NCBI GenBank assembly: GCA_003008705.1 | Contig: PDUO01000019.1 | Coordinates: 616,552 to 680,551 of the forward strand | DNA from: Pezicula radicicola | Lineage: Eukaryota; Ascomycota; Leotiomycetes; Helotiales; Dermateaceae | Direction: 5' to 3' | DNA length: 64,000 nucleotides | Shown: piece after piece, positions 24,540 to 36,110 of the stretch | Numbering within the stretch: the first letter of the stretch is position 1 | Layout: every line of letters begins with the position of its first letter | Notes under the pieces: generated by a model | What the model was told of the DNA's origin: nothing | The model's input: only the letters and a program-made list of their open reading frames with translations | Database searches by the model: none | Translations under genes and position numbers: made by a program

Positions 24540-27500
24540 ATGCCGCCTAAGAAAAAAGCAAGTGCGAAAGCTCCAAAAGAAACTCCAAAGAAACGCAATG
24601 CACCAAAACTAGTAGGCATAAATCAATTCCAGGGTCCATTCAATCCAACCAACGAACAGAAAAATGCACTGTATCCCTATCTTGGTCTCGGTTTCCGACC
24701 AACAGCTACTAAGCCCCATGCTAACAGCGCACTCCGAGCTCTCGCAGCCAGCATTAATGCCGTACGAGGACTCATTGCCGATGAACCTCTAGATAAGGCT
24801 GACCAATTAGCCGTCAACGATCTGTTAGAGTGGATTACAAATAAAGACGACGACTATGAGAAGCTCGTTGAGGCTCATATTAAGAATGTAATAGGAGACC
24901 GGAAGAGCAAAAAGAATTCTAAGGAATTTGAGGCTTTGAGGGAGGAACTACACTCTGAGGAAAATCTGGGTGTGAGCCAGTTGAGCTTGGTTTTAGATCG
25001 TGCTAATATAGAACTGGGTTTGTCTTTTGAGCTTGGCGTTATTACCGAGGGGTTCTTGAAAAAATGGGATACTGAGTCCTCTAGCTGGGATGAATCGAAT
25101 CCTCAGGAAACTCAGATCAGCATCGTGGGGGACTATGATGTAAGTGGCCATCCAGATTTTCTTCATAGTGTCCCTTCCTTCCGCTAGGCGCAAAGTTGTT
25201 GGTCCAGTTATTCACCTACCGTACAAATTGTGTTATAAGATATCAATTCGAATACCTGTCTGTTCAAACGTAAGAGATGGGCTTGAGTAACTCACTTGAC
25301 TTGAGTAGCTCACTCACCCTAATCAAAGACCTTTCTTATAAACAAATTCGTACGGTAGCGCCATTAACGCGTTGGATCCTTCATATCCTCAACAGTGTTA
25401 TTATAGTCTTTTGCTAATTATAACCTCATATAGGCTTCAGGAGAGATTGGGTCTACCAATAAACACTCCAAAAGCAACCGGGAAGGAAAGCCCGTTGTTT
25501 GGATATGGAACAATAACGCCAAGGCAAGATTCCAAGCGCAGAAGCCGCACTTGAGCGACAAGAATATTAAAGATCATTGGGAAGGCCTAGCAATCCCTAC
25601 CAAACCCAGCGATCCACAAGTAAAGCTTCGTGAGAAAATTGTCTCGGAAGGGTGGCTTACAAGTCCAATCCCAGCCGAGGTCGCAGAATCGGAACCAGAT
25701 GTAGTTAATGAACATGTCGAAGATGTCGAATTGGGAGTATGGATTGTTACTAAAGATTACGATGGTTCTCCAGTTAGGCTCCGTCCCATTATAGATGTTG
25801 AAGAGCGACAGCGAGATGATGATGGAAGGATTCGTCTCATTTATGGGAAGCCTGTACACAAAGATGGCCTACGAGTCTCAGCTGGCTATTTCTTGAGACC
25901 TGTATCTGATTATAGGCTTCTCGAGGCTCTTCGACACATCAAGGATCCTAAAACCGCCAAGCTTATGGAATATTATGATGAGTACGATTACGGTTACGTT
26001 CCGAAAGACTACATGAGGCAGCTTCTGGTTACGGGAATGAAGCCTGAGTCTGAGTCTGAGCCCGAAGATTCTTCTTCTTCTGACTTATCAGATGGCTCTG
26101 GTTCCCTTGATTTGGAGGAAACCCTCGGTGATAAAAATTCTGCTGATCACGAGAAAGGAACAAGCGAGGTATCAGAAGGGGAAGCATCAGGAGGCACACG
26201 CGATACAGGAAGTGGAGGAAAAGGCAAAGGACGAGACATCTCCGAAGCTCTCGTAGCCCGAGATTCTGATTCCGAATCAGATTCCGAGTCAGATCTCGAA
26301 GAGGAAATTGATTTCAAAATTTTCCGCATCATTGACGTTACCGACAAAACAGGAGACCAGGGCGGCTTCGTTAATGGTGTACCTGATAATGCCGCTAGAA
26401 ATATCAACGGTTTTGTAGCGTACGAGGAGGGAGATTTCTTACTAGATTTAGGCGGTAGACGTCAAGGTGCCCCTTGGATCGCCAGCGTCCGACAAATGAG
26501 CCTCCCACCAGGAATCAACGTAACCCGCGAAATGCCAATGCGACGACTCCAAAAGCTAGAAAGAGCATGGGGTCTACCCGAAAGACTTCCTATCGATCCA
26601 AACGGTATCCCACTACCCTTACGCCGTGTAGAGCAAGATATTGACCCCGACCCTGCTATATCCTTCAGCCCACCATTTATAAGGGGTGAGATTGTACTTG
26701 AAGTTCCTAATGATAGTGTTGAAGGAGATGGAAGACCTAGGATGGTGTATGATTATGAGGGGAATCGGGGACTGGTTAATAGGGAAGAGGATTTGAGCAC
26801 TATTCCGCCTGTGCCATTTGGGATTTTGGTTGAGAGGCAGCGGATGAATCGAATTTGGGTGAAAATGGGTGGGTCGCCTGTGCTAGGTGATGGTTCGGAT
26901 GAGGATGAAGATAGTGAGGAAGGAGAACATGATTCTGGTGGAGAAGAGAATAGTGAAGGTAGAAAACGCGATCGCTCTCCTTCTCAAGACGATGAACCTG
27001 CGAGCAAAAGACCTAGAACAGGAGGCAAAGACGCTAGTTTATATAACTATTTTAGGAGGCGAACAGCAGAGGAAGATGATGGCGAACCTGGATGGATTCC
27101 AGGTGGAGAGGGGAGTGAGGGAGAAGACGATAACACCTCTGCAGCTCAAAGACCTCAAACGGGAGGCAAAAATATTGGAAATTGTGGCAAGAAGCAAGAG
27201 CTAGAGGAAGAACAGGATGAAGAGGGAAATGAGAAGAGTGAGAGTGAGGATAAACCAGAGAGTGAGCATGAACCAGAAAGTGAGCATGAACCAGAGAGTG
27301 AGCATGAACCAGATGGTGGAGGTAGCAGAAGTAGTAACAACAGCAACAAAACCGATTCTTCAGGTTCAAAATTCGATAACTCTAACGATGAAGACTATAC
27401 AAAGGAGAGCGACGAGAATAGTGAGGAAGAAGAGAGTGATTTCGAGGGAGAAAAACAGAGTAGTAGCGATAGCGAGGACGAAAACAAAAAAAGTAAACGA

Positions 27501-28358
27501 AGGGGTGATAGTAGATCAATTGGTAGTAGGAAACATAATCGATCTCCCCCCTCCTCAGACTCCGATTCAAACTATGAAGCCACAACTAAAAGACGCAAAA
27601 CTGGAAGCAGAGGTAGTAGAGCAGGAGCAGGAGCAAAAGGCAGAGGGGGGAGAGCGGGTGCTGGAGCCAAAAGTAGAACCAACACCGCAGCGAAATCGGG
27701 AGCCAAAACAGGAACCACGAAAGGAGGAGTTAAACCGAAATTTGCACCACCGCAAGAATCAGCCTCGGAGGGAATTACAATTACAGGGAATCTAAAGCCT
27801 GGAAAAATCACCGCATATAAAGTATTATTGACACCTAAGGAAACAACAGATTCCCAAAAGCCCCAAAAGAACAATGACCAGAAACCGATCAAGAAACCCA
27901 CAAAGACAGTAAACAAAAACTTAATTACTCCTGTAGCTCCAATGATCCCAAACCACGCCCTAGAACTTACAGACGTGGACCAGGTAATAAAAAGAGCAGA
28001 CCAAGCAATTAAAGAAGCAAAGGATACTTTGAAAGAAACAGAGACTATTTTACGTAAACCCATAGATGATTATGGGACACGAAGAGTTATGAGTACTTTT
28101 TGTCGTGGATTTAAGGATAAAGATCGAGAGCGCAAAGATCAGGCAGTTAAAGAAGCTGAGCATGATTTGTCTGGGCATGATTGGCCTAAATATGACTGGG
28201 CAGATTATGGTAGGATTTTACCTAATGGGCATTTGAATCCTTTTATTTCGGATCCTGAAGATTCTGAAGTGATTGATTGTTATTATGAAGAGTATTTGGA
28301 TGAATTGGAGAGGTTGCATAGGGATGGTTGGGGAAGTGGGAGTGGGAGTGGGAAGTAG
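24540..28358 (+). CDS. Large acidic, disordered protein of unknown function
   Basis: Two exons are inferred: 24540-25139 ends at a good GTAAGT donor, and 25434-28358 starts after CATATAG. Both are phase 0, giving about 1174 aa. The second reading frame is open and protein-like well upstream of 25551 (VVWIWNNNAKARFQAQKPHL), so the exons belong together. The N-terminus is lysine-rich (MPPKKKASAKAPKE). The middle half (about 430-940) is Ser/Glu/Asp-rich and low-complexity, with EHEPES repeats and basic patches (KRPRTGGK, RRKTGSRG), suggesting a nuclear, intrinsically disordered protein. No known domain was recognised. The 294-nt intron is long for this genome and could hide a small exon; it also carries two 18-bp minisatellite units. 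Confidence 0.72.
25283..25318. repeat. Two 18-bp minisatellite units (TTGAGT family)
   Basis: TTGAGTAACTCACTTGAC is followed directly by TTGAGTAGCTCACTCACC. They share the core TTGAGTNNCTCA with arrays at 48.5, 55.3 and 56.7 kb. They lie inside the inferred intron 25140-25433. Confidence 0.7.
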
Positions 28359-28917
28359 AGAGATGGGTGGAGAGGAAAAGGGAGGGGGAGGGGGAGGGGG
28401 AGGGGAAGTTATTATCTGGTGGTTAGGGGAGGGAGAGTTTTTCGTGTTGCTAGGCTGAACTAAGGAAGCAGTGTTTAGTTTTCTGTTTGTGTTAGTACTT
28501 GTATACTTGTTTGTTGTATAGTTTTGAATCAATCTCTTTTTAAGAATTTCTACTCTAAGCTTCAGGTATATAAAATTTACCTATATTGAAATGTAAAACT
28601 TTAAGAGGTAGGATAAATGCTAGTAATTTTAGTTATGTATAGAACACTTTTATATACCTATTATCTCAGTACTCCTCTTTGCCCCACAGGGTTTAGCGGT
28701 CGCTGCTTTGGGCAAGGTGCATGCATGGGTCAGCCGTCGCTGCAACCAACGACGACAGTGCAGCTGGTTTGAAGCCAGAATCTTTAATCTCCTACTCCAT
28801 ACCTTCGCAACGACCAGATGTATTTCGAACACCCGTGCCTTTGGTAAGACTTTAGATTTCGAAATGCTGCATCTTGACCTCGTATAAATCTAAAGCACCT
28901 CTCACCGGGAACAAGTA
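28359..28917. other. Intergenic region upstream of HET gene
   Basis: It contains the G-run tract at the start and a TATA-like CGTATAAAT at 28880, about 37 bp before the HET start codon. No gene seen. Confidence 0.5.
28380..28405 (+). repeat. G-run tract with G-quadruplex potential
   Basis: Four or more runs of three to five G separated by single A lie just 22 bp after the stop codon of the gene ending at 28358. This fits the canonical G4 pattern on the plus (coding) strand, in the presumed 3' UTR. Confidence 0.7.
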
Positions 28918-31053
28918 ATGATCTGCGCCGTCTGCTACGATGTGCTCTTGAGGGAGCAGCAGCATGTCAAAAGACCCCGTTATAATACCCAACACCATCC
29001 CACGGTTCTGAGCCTCATCACCGCGGTTGCCACTAAGTGCTACATTTGTAATCGATTCTGGGCACGCCTGACAACTGAGGAGCAGGATTTAGTTTCAAGC
29101 CTTGCTTCTGCTGAATCAGTCGAAAATCCATGTAGAGAAGTTAGCATCGACGAAAAGAAAAATGGGGGATCCATTACCGCGTGTGATCTATCCGATGCTA
29201 CAGCCTTTGGATTTCCCGGATGTTGTCTGTTCAGCATCACTTTCAAAAACATAAGGAAGATTAGCGCACGAGCGACGTTGATCCTGCAGCCATTAAGCCG
29301 TAAGAATCCGAAGATTTTGAGAGCATGTGTGTACAGATTTAAAACTAATGGCGATGCAGAGATTGAGGGAAATTCTATAATCAAAAGTGCTAATGCGTCT
29401 ATCGTGTCGGATGAATCATGGTCCTTGGCCGAGAAGTGGATTACAGAATGTAATGCAAATCATGCTCGCTGCAAGATTGCACCAGAAGATGAAGACTGGC
29501 ATCCTACGCGTCTTCTCGATGTAGGCTCTCCAGCGTCCCCTTCAGATATCATTCGCTTAATAGAATCCGAAGAGGTAGCCTCAGGTTGTGCGTATATGAC
29601 CCTCAGTCACCGTTGGGGTAATTCCAAACCTCTGCAACTCAGACGTGACACGTACGCAGAGTTTCGCTCTGGTATTGCCCTGGGTTCAATGCCCCCAACC
29701 TTTCGGGATGCAGTGTTGGTCGCTCGGCATTTGTCTGTACGATACCTTTGGATTGATGCACTCTGCATTATTCAGAATGATGACAACCTCTCTGACTGGA
29801 GCCACGAAGCATCCTTGATGCACAAAGTTTACTCGGCTGCCTACTGTAACATCTCAGCGGCGGCAGCTTCTGGTTCTTACCAGGGCTTCTTCGCCTCTCG
29901 TGATCCACAACTGCTCGTTTCACCGACGATAAAGCTCACTCTTGAGGACAAGACATTACCCGAGGATTATCTTGTATCAGACTTTAAATTTTGGGATACT
30001 GAAGTGTCTCTGGCTACAATCAATACGAGGGGTTGGGTTCTACAGGAGCGCATTTTGGCCCCCCGAATACTTCATTTTGGGGAACGACAGCTGATGTGGG
30101 AATGCGGGGAAAAAGATGCTGCAGAAATATACCCGAACGGTCTACCCAGAGAACTTTCGACTGGGCCCGAGGCCAGATTCAAGGATCTATGTCCCAATAC
30201 GTACCTCCAGCAGGCACGGTGGTTTAAAGGATTGAATATCAATCCAGAAATATCTGCCCATGTCTTATGGTTCCGAGTTGTTGAGGCCTATTCGCATTGC
30301 CAGTTGACGAAACCGGACGACAAACTGCTTGCTCTGTCCGGGATTGCAAAAAGGATGGCTGATATCCTCAAAGACCATTATGTAGCAGGCATGTGGCGAC
30401 GATATCTCGCTAGTGAATTAGTCTGGGTTGTAGAACCGAATAAAGGAAGCAAGCTGAGTCACGAGCTGCTAGGAAGGCCAGTAAATTATCGAGCTCCAAG
30501 TTTCTCCTGGGCTTCCGTAGACGGATGTATTATCCCTGGTCTTCCTACCGACAAAGGAATCTTGCTAGAGATTGAAGCTGTATATCTCGACTACGCCACA
30601 GACGATATCACTGGAGCTATTAAAGGTGGCTACCTGCAACTTCGAGGTCGATTGAAGCAACTCCAGCTTCTGCGACGTTTCATCGAGGGCCGTACCCAAT
30701 GGATCTTAGTTGTGAATGGTACGGAAATCAGCACCTTGGAAGAATTCGGCTCTGCTGGAGAAATGCAGCCATTCGTTAGGTTAGATGAACCGCGGGAGGA
30801 CTTCGCTGAGTCCATTGCTGCAAAATCTCTTTACTACATACCCGTCCGTAAATCTACCGACCCAAATGGCAACCTCTACTTGTTGCTCTTAGAAGTCCTA
30901 GACAATAATCCCCGAGGGACTTTTCGTAGAATAGGTTTCGTTCGAAGCTTTGTACATGCCACAAAGGAGGCACTCCTAGCTACGAGTGAGAACGAATCAG
31001 GACTTCCCTGCCGAGAATATCGTGATGGACTGCACTCTATAACTATTATATAA
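28918..31053 (+). CDS. HET-domain protein (heterokaryon incompatibility type)
   Basis: A single exon of 711 aa. The N-terminal 180 residues contain CAVCYDVL and CYICNRFW, cysteine pairs common upstream of HET domains. The HET domain follows, with AYMTLSHRWG (about 225), PPTFRDAVLVARHLSVRYLWIDALCIIQ (split by position 265-290) and YSAAYCNISAAAA, then TRGWVLQERILAPRILHFG and MWECG. The downstream part includes DDKLLALSGIAKRMA and YRAPSFSWASVDG, the usual tail. Family members act in non-self recognition and can trigger cell death; most are of unknown specificity. No NACHT or WD repeats are attached. The frame is fully open, so it looks functional. Confidence 0.93.
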   Translation: MICAVCYDVLLREQQHVKRPRYNTQHHPTVLSLITAVATKCYICNRFWARLTTEEQDLVSSLASAESVENPCREVSIDEKKNGGSITACDLSDATAFGFPGCCLFSITFKNIRKISARATLILQPLSRKNPKILRACVYRFKTNGDAEIEGNSIIKSANASIVSDESWSLAEKWITECNANHARCKIAPEDEDWHPTRLLDVGSPASPSDIIRLIESEEVASGCAYMTLSHRWGNSKPLQLRRDTYAEFRSGIALGSMPPTFRDAVLVARHLSVRYLWIDALCIIQNDDNLSDWSHEASLMHKVYSAAYCNISAAAASGSYQGFFASRDPQLLVSPTIKLTLEDKTLPEDYLVSDFKFWDTEVSLATINTRGWVLQERILAPRILHFGERQLMWECGEKDAAEIYPNGLPRELSTGPEARFKDLCPNTYLQQARWFKGLNINPEISAHVLWFRVVEAYSHCQLTKPDDKLLALSGIAKRMADILKDHYVAGMWRRYLASELVWVVEPNKGSKLSHELLGRPVNYRAPSFSWASVDGCIIPGLPTDKGILLEIEAVYLDYATDDITGAIKGGYLQLRGRLKQLQLLRRFIEGRTQWILVVNGTEISTLEEFGSAGEMQPFVRLDEPREDFAESIAAKSLYYIPVRKSTDPNGNLYLLLLEVLDNNPRGTFRRIGFVRSFVHATKEALLATSENESGLPCREYRDGLHSITII

Positions 31054-31209
31054 GGTGGGAAAATGCAAATAGAAGCAAAGCGGCTGTTATCAAGGTGTCT
31101 ATTCTCAATTTAACACTATGACTTGTCTTCTAAAATGGAATGATTTCCTCGAATCAAGGAATATGAAGCACTCGCCTAGCGTCACCTGACTACAGCTCGT
31201 AAGACAAGA

Positions 31210-31370
31210 TTCCCAGGGATATCATTGCTCCTGGGATAGAACAGGTCCTGGGAGAATGTTCCTAAGAGATCTTTGGCCCTAGGAGAAAGTTCGAGCGAGA
31301 ACATGGCTCTTAGGACATCACGGCTCCTAGAAGAAAAATCCTAGCGATATCCCAACTCCTAAGAACACCT
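31210..31370. repeat. Degenerate minisatellite with CTCCTAGGA-type core
   Basis: About eight imperfect units of mostly 14-18 bp (one longer), each with a variant of CTCC(T/C)(A/G)GGA: CTCCTGGGA, TCCTGGGAGA, TCCTAAGAGA, CCTAGGAGA, CTCTTAGGA, CTCCTAGAAG, CTCCTAAGA. The core is nearly palindromic. It lies 150 bp after the HET gene stop. Confidence 0.6.
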
Positions 31371-32177
31371 GTATTTACTAAGGTATCTTCCTTCGCAAAA
31401 CCAAGCTAACCCACAATTCCATATTAGAATTCTTTAAGAATCTCCCTACAATACCCTAAATTTAGAACAGCATTATTACATAACAATAACTACGTTTTTT
31501 TAAAGAATATATATACCTTAGGTAGATTAGATAATTATTATACTATAATATTAAGGAGAGGGGGATGCACCGCTATAATTTAATAAAAAGTATGTGAGAT
31601 GTACTGTAAGTGAGTGGGTTGAGACTGTGTAAAATAGCGACTAAATCTAGATACTGAATTCGGCAGGTTAAACTATAAGGTAGTACTTAGATATATTATA
31701 TAATATTTTAAGATTTTAGTTCTTAGATGCTTACTATATAATTACAAGTCTTACTTGTACGCTTAATAGTATTTAGAACTAAGATGTTTGTTCTTCTACT
31801 AATTTCCCTCTCTACTTCCTATTACTTGCATATATAGATATAGATCAGTGACATTTCAAACAGAATTGTACAACTTTAAGATAATAGTAGCTGACAACCT
31901 ATGGAATTATCCCAGTCTAATTTTAGGTAAGGTACTTAATATAATTCAAGGGAGGCGGACAAGATGAACCAATTTTATTTCATTACGGTAAACACATTAT
32001 CACTATACTATATCTAAAACATTAAGGTCCTAGACCATCAAATTACAGTCTCGTAACTTGCTTACCATCCTCAAACTCCATCCATCATAAAAATACTGAG
32101 TAGCAAGCGACGAATTGAAGAAACTCCCCAAACGCCTAGCAGTACTAACACGTGAGATCAAAACGAAAAAAAGACTT
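31371..32177. other. AT-rich intergenic region
   Basis: Strongly A/T-rich (TATATTATATAATATTTTAAG near 31690 is typical), with no coding frame and no clear terminal repeats. It may be a RIP-degraded repeat but no family is recognisable. Confidence 0.5.
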
Positions 32178-34509
32178 TTAAGTAGAGGAGGGAGTCAGAT
32201 CTCGCATTTCACACCCCCTAACAACCTCCACCAATGCTCTTAGGAAAGCTCGGTCGAGAAAACGGCCACTGCCTCCATTCCCACCACTAGTACTCCAGCC
32301 AATTCGGCCTTCCATGCCGCCAACTAGTTTTCGGATACAAGAGCTGAGCCCCTCTTCAACACCAGCGATCAATACGGAAAAAGAGTCATTGTTGGAGATT
32401 CGACCAAAAGTTGAATGCTTAGTGAGTGGAAGCTTCGTACCGGATGGTAAACCGAGGGTGGAGGCTGCTTTAGAAGGGATGTTTCCATTGCTGGAATTGG
32501 TAAGATGTGACGTGTACAGAGGAAAGGCGATATGATGAGGTAAACCGCCTGGGTGAGTAAGGGTTGTTATGTAGAGGTAAGCGAGGATATGAGCGTAGAG
32601 CGCAGAGCGCATGAAATCGCTCGTTTTAGGAAAAATTGTACGGAAAGGTTGAAGGTTGGGCGTTGAGCGATCACGAGATTCAGAAATATTGCTTGATTTA
32701 GAGGTACGAGGTCGTGGCTCGCTCGTAAGAAAGGGTGGTGGCCGAAGAGGGGAGGAGAGGGTAGTTGTTGGTGATGGGTAGGCGCTGTCAAGTTGACTGA
32801 GAGAAGAAAAGGTGCGTAACAATGGTGTCGATGGACGAATTGGTGTGTATGTTTGAAGGGGGTGATTTGATGTGTACGATTGTTGATTGGGCGAAGTGCT
32901 GAGCGGACTACGATGGAAACGACGTTCGGCAGGAGTAGGGAATGGTGAATGGAGCACTGGAGAAGTATTCTCTGGGCTTATGGCATATTTTTGTAGATGG
33001 ATTCGAATGAGCGAGATGCATGGTGCATCTAGAAGCAGCATGCTAGAAGGAAATCTAGAAATAGACCTTTCAAGGGCTGTGAGTATTTCTGCGTTGTTTG
33101 ATGTTGTGTTGGGCTTTCCATGTTTGTGGTCTGTTGGAGGTGATAAAACGCTTATTGCCCTATGGATACTGGTTATTGCTTTGGCGCGCGAGACGGGTGT
33201 GCTACTTGAAAGATCAGACCCTGGAGATCGGTCTGGCGATAGTGGTGGGCTTGCCCTTGCAAGGTTGACTCTATCTCGAGGAACAGTGGAACGTCCGGGG
33301 CGCTCTCGATCTCCATGCTTTTGTGCATCATCCTCATCGTCGCTCGACGCGCCAGCGTGGTGTGGAGTGATTGGACGCCCTTGTGTCATTTGGCTCTTTC
33401 GTCCCCTTGAGACAAGCTGGGAACCACCTCGAGCAAGCGACGACGACCTAGGTGGAATAATAATATCCAGATCCGTTGTAGAACTCACATCGACGACCTG
33501 CGCTCTCGCTGGTGCGAGAGCAGTTGCGCATGCCTGGAAATATAAGTAAGCCAATAGAAATGGTATGCTCAGAAAAAGGCACAATTACAAAGTCATCATC
33601 ATCACTCTCACCACCACAGCTACTACCAGTGCTGTCACTAATCCACCCCTCAATGTCAATTGACGGCGGCATACTATCGGCAAGTATTTGGGGTAGGCAA
33701 TCAGATTTCGGATTGTTCCAACGATTAGAAGCACTCCGGAGCCAAGTCCCCTCGTTGAAAAATGTATCGCCAAGGCACTTAAACGAGAGTTCTGAATGAC
33801 GAGTACGTCCAATGAGAGGCGATGTAGGAGCGGTTGAGATTGCTTCCTCGTTGCCGAAGAAGTCAAGACAATCGCCGTTTGGAGTGTCAGGTCCAGAGTC
33901 CTCGTTGCTTGAGTAGCCTTCGATAATGCAAGACTCGTCGCAAAGAGAACCAGGAGTACAGCTACGACAAACGTCTTCGTCACTATAATAAGCACGACTG
34001 GGGAGCGGTGAACCGGGTTGTGTATATATTGGTGTATCCCGGTATTGCTTGGGCCGGATGGTCATTTGTGGTCGTTTGTCTGCTAACGCTACAGCTGCAT
34101 CATCCGAGGACGCTAACTGCTCTGTATGGTTTGGCGTCTGTAGCGATGATTCGAATGTTGGTTTAGAATCAAATGAGGACGAATTCCAAGAACGGGAACT
34201 TGGTAAAGGTGGAGAGGTAAGCGTTAGAGGTAACAAGCGTTTCATGCCGGATACTGATCTTCGGATGGTGCTTGCTGATGATGGCCGTTTGATGTTCTGA
34301 ACCCGATTCCGAAATGAGGGTTCCGCGCTGGCGATCTTTGGTAGCTGAAGTGAAGGTAGAGACGGCTTTTGAGAAATGCTATTTCCGAAGCCATTTTCAG
34401 CTAATGGTGGCTGCATCTGGTACAACGGTGGCAATTGCAAACGACTCTGTCTCAAAGCCGCATTCTCAAATTTATCTTGGATGACGGCCGAACGAAAATA
34501 AGTGTCCAT
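32178..34509 (-). CDS. Ser/Pro-rich hypothetical protein
   Basis: Two exons are inferred: 34509-33589 and 33533-32178, joined by a 55-nt intron in phase 0 (donor GTAATT after DDDDF), giving 758 aa. The two reading frames overlap only over the intron, which supports the join. Composition is Ser/Pro/Thr-rich and largely disordered; an acidic patch (GGESDDDD) precedes the intron. The C-terminal 150 residues are better ordered and include SALYAHILAYLYITTL and a Gly-rich GWSTSGGNGGSGRF segment, ending in FLRALVEVVRGCEM. No domain was recognised. It is probably a conserved ascomycete protein of unknown function. Confidence 0.72.
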
Positions 34510-36110
34510 CCTGTGGTAGGACTAGGCGAGTGTGTGTGTGTGTGTGTATTTATGTGTATTGTAGGTAAGAGATGTTTTCTTCATGAGCGCACGTTGTGGA
34601 TCGTGGCACAGAGAGAGAGTGGTTCATTCGAGAGACGCAGGATGGGGGAATGAGATGCAGTATGGACAGTAGTGTGAAGAAGCAGTTGAAGGAAAGACAA
34701 GTATGGAGACAAAGGGATGTTGGATGAGATATATTCTTTCCAATCTACACCAGTGAATTGACCCACAATATTCCAAATTGTGATGAAATAGATTTACTTT
34801 CCTTTCTTTGGTCGATGACATGCAAGGCTATCGTCGTCAAGCTGATGGACTGACCCCTCGTTGCCTCCTGGCAGGCTACTAGGGCGAGTGAGAACCACTG
34901 GGGACTCTGGGTATGGGGGCCTGTAACAAAAGCATCTCATAGTCCTTGCAGGCCCTAGAGCTCGTCATGGACCGCGTCTTTGGGTTGAAGTGTCTGATCT
35001 AGATGAATTCGAGGACGAGGGGTCGCATGGCGGTTTGTGTTTCGTACAAAGCAGGCCCAGCACGCAACTGAGATGGGCTTTGACTGAGGAGAAAGAGGAA
35101 AAAGAAAAGGCAAAAGTAGTGACAGGTCGCATCTGTATGCGGGTTGGTGATAGTACCTGACGTAAGGGTGGTAAGGGTGGTGGTAAGAGTGGCTTCCCTT
35201 GTACTTCAGCATAACCACGATAAGCCACACGCGAGAATGAATTGCCCTGTTTCTTGGATTTATTATTCTTCATTATATGAAGTTTGTCGAGATGGCTGAC
35301 TGGAGGTTCCCGGAAACATGAGCATTTGGATGAGGATAAATGCGAGCAGGTGGCGGGGGAGAATTGAGGGAGGGACAGAGGAAGGGAGAGGGATGAGATG
35401 AGAGAGGAAGGGAGGAGAGAGAGGGAGAGAGAGGGATGAGATGAGATGAGAGAAGGGAGGGGGGGGACGAAAGGAAAAGAGATAATCATCAAATTAAGGT
35501 TTCGCCTGTCCAACGCGAACGAAGGTGAACAGTCGCCAACCAATCTCGACGCTACGGCCCGAGAAGGCCGCACCACCCACCGAACCCGAATTACCTGTGC
35601 CTCCAAAACTAACAAAAAAAAAAAAAAACACACAGGCGAAAAAAGCAAACAGAGCAAATTTGATCAGAGATATTCTTAGCAGACGGTCAAACCTCACATC
35701 CACACATCTGGAAGAAAACAACAAAGGAAATAATCCTGGCCTTTTCTCTTCAACAACGCCCACAGCATCCATGAACCTCATGCTCCATTTCTCGAGTTCC
35801 AATATATTCAGATCGTAGATCTTTGTTCCCCCAACCAATTTATATACCCGGTCTGCTCAGCTTCCAGCGATCCGGTCGTACCAGTAGCAAGTATATCAAG
35901 ATCGCGACCTCGACCTCGAGGTGCCCAACACTTGCGTGCACCAGGTACTGATCGTATTTCTGTTCTGCCGCGGACGCTAAGTAGGTAAGCCCAATTGGTG
36001 GAGTTAGGCCCATCCAAAAGATCCTTGGAAGAAGATCCCAACTCGACTCCGACAACCTACAGCTTTCCCTCACAAAAATCTTCACCATTTCAAATCCTGC
36101 AACTCCCATC
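34510..36110. other. Divergent intergenic region with purine tract
   Basis: It separates the minus-strand gene at 34509 from IPI3 at 36111. ORFs on the minus strand (for example 34965-35657) are translations of the CT/GA tract and show no domain, so they are not called. A 15-A run lies near 35615 and a GT dinucleotide run near 34531-34545. Confidence 0.5.
35354..35482 (+). repeat. Purine-only tract (GA-rich), triplex-prone
   Basis: About 130 bp almost entirely G and A on the plus strand, with GAGATGAGATGAGA-type repeats. Such mirror-like polypurine tracts are typical of fungal promoters and can form H-DNA. Confidence 0.7.

Noticed and set aside
27217..27795. 192-codon ORF inside the large acidic protein gene
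   Set aside because: Low-complexity purine-rich DNA is open in several frames; the long frame has the consistent structure.
31440..31960. Possible transposable element
   Set aside because: AT-rich as in RIP-degraded DNA, but no terminal repeats, target duplication or protein remnants could be found.
34965..35657. 230-codon minus-strand ORF in the region between 34509 and 36111
   Set aside because: It is mostly the translation of a polypyrimidine tract (SLSLSLLPSSL and similar). There is no domain, and it overlaps other equally open frames.
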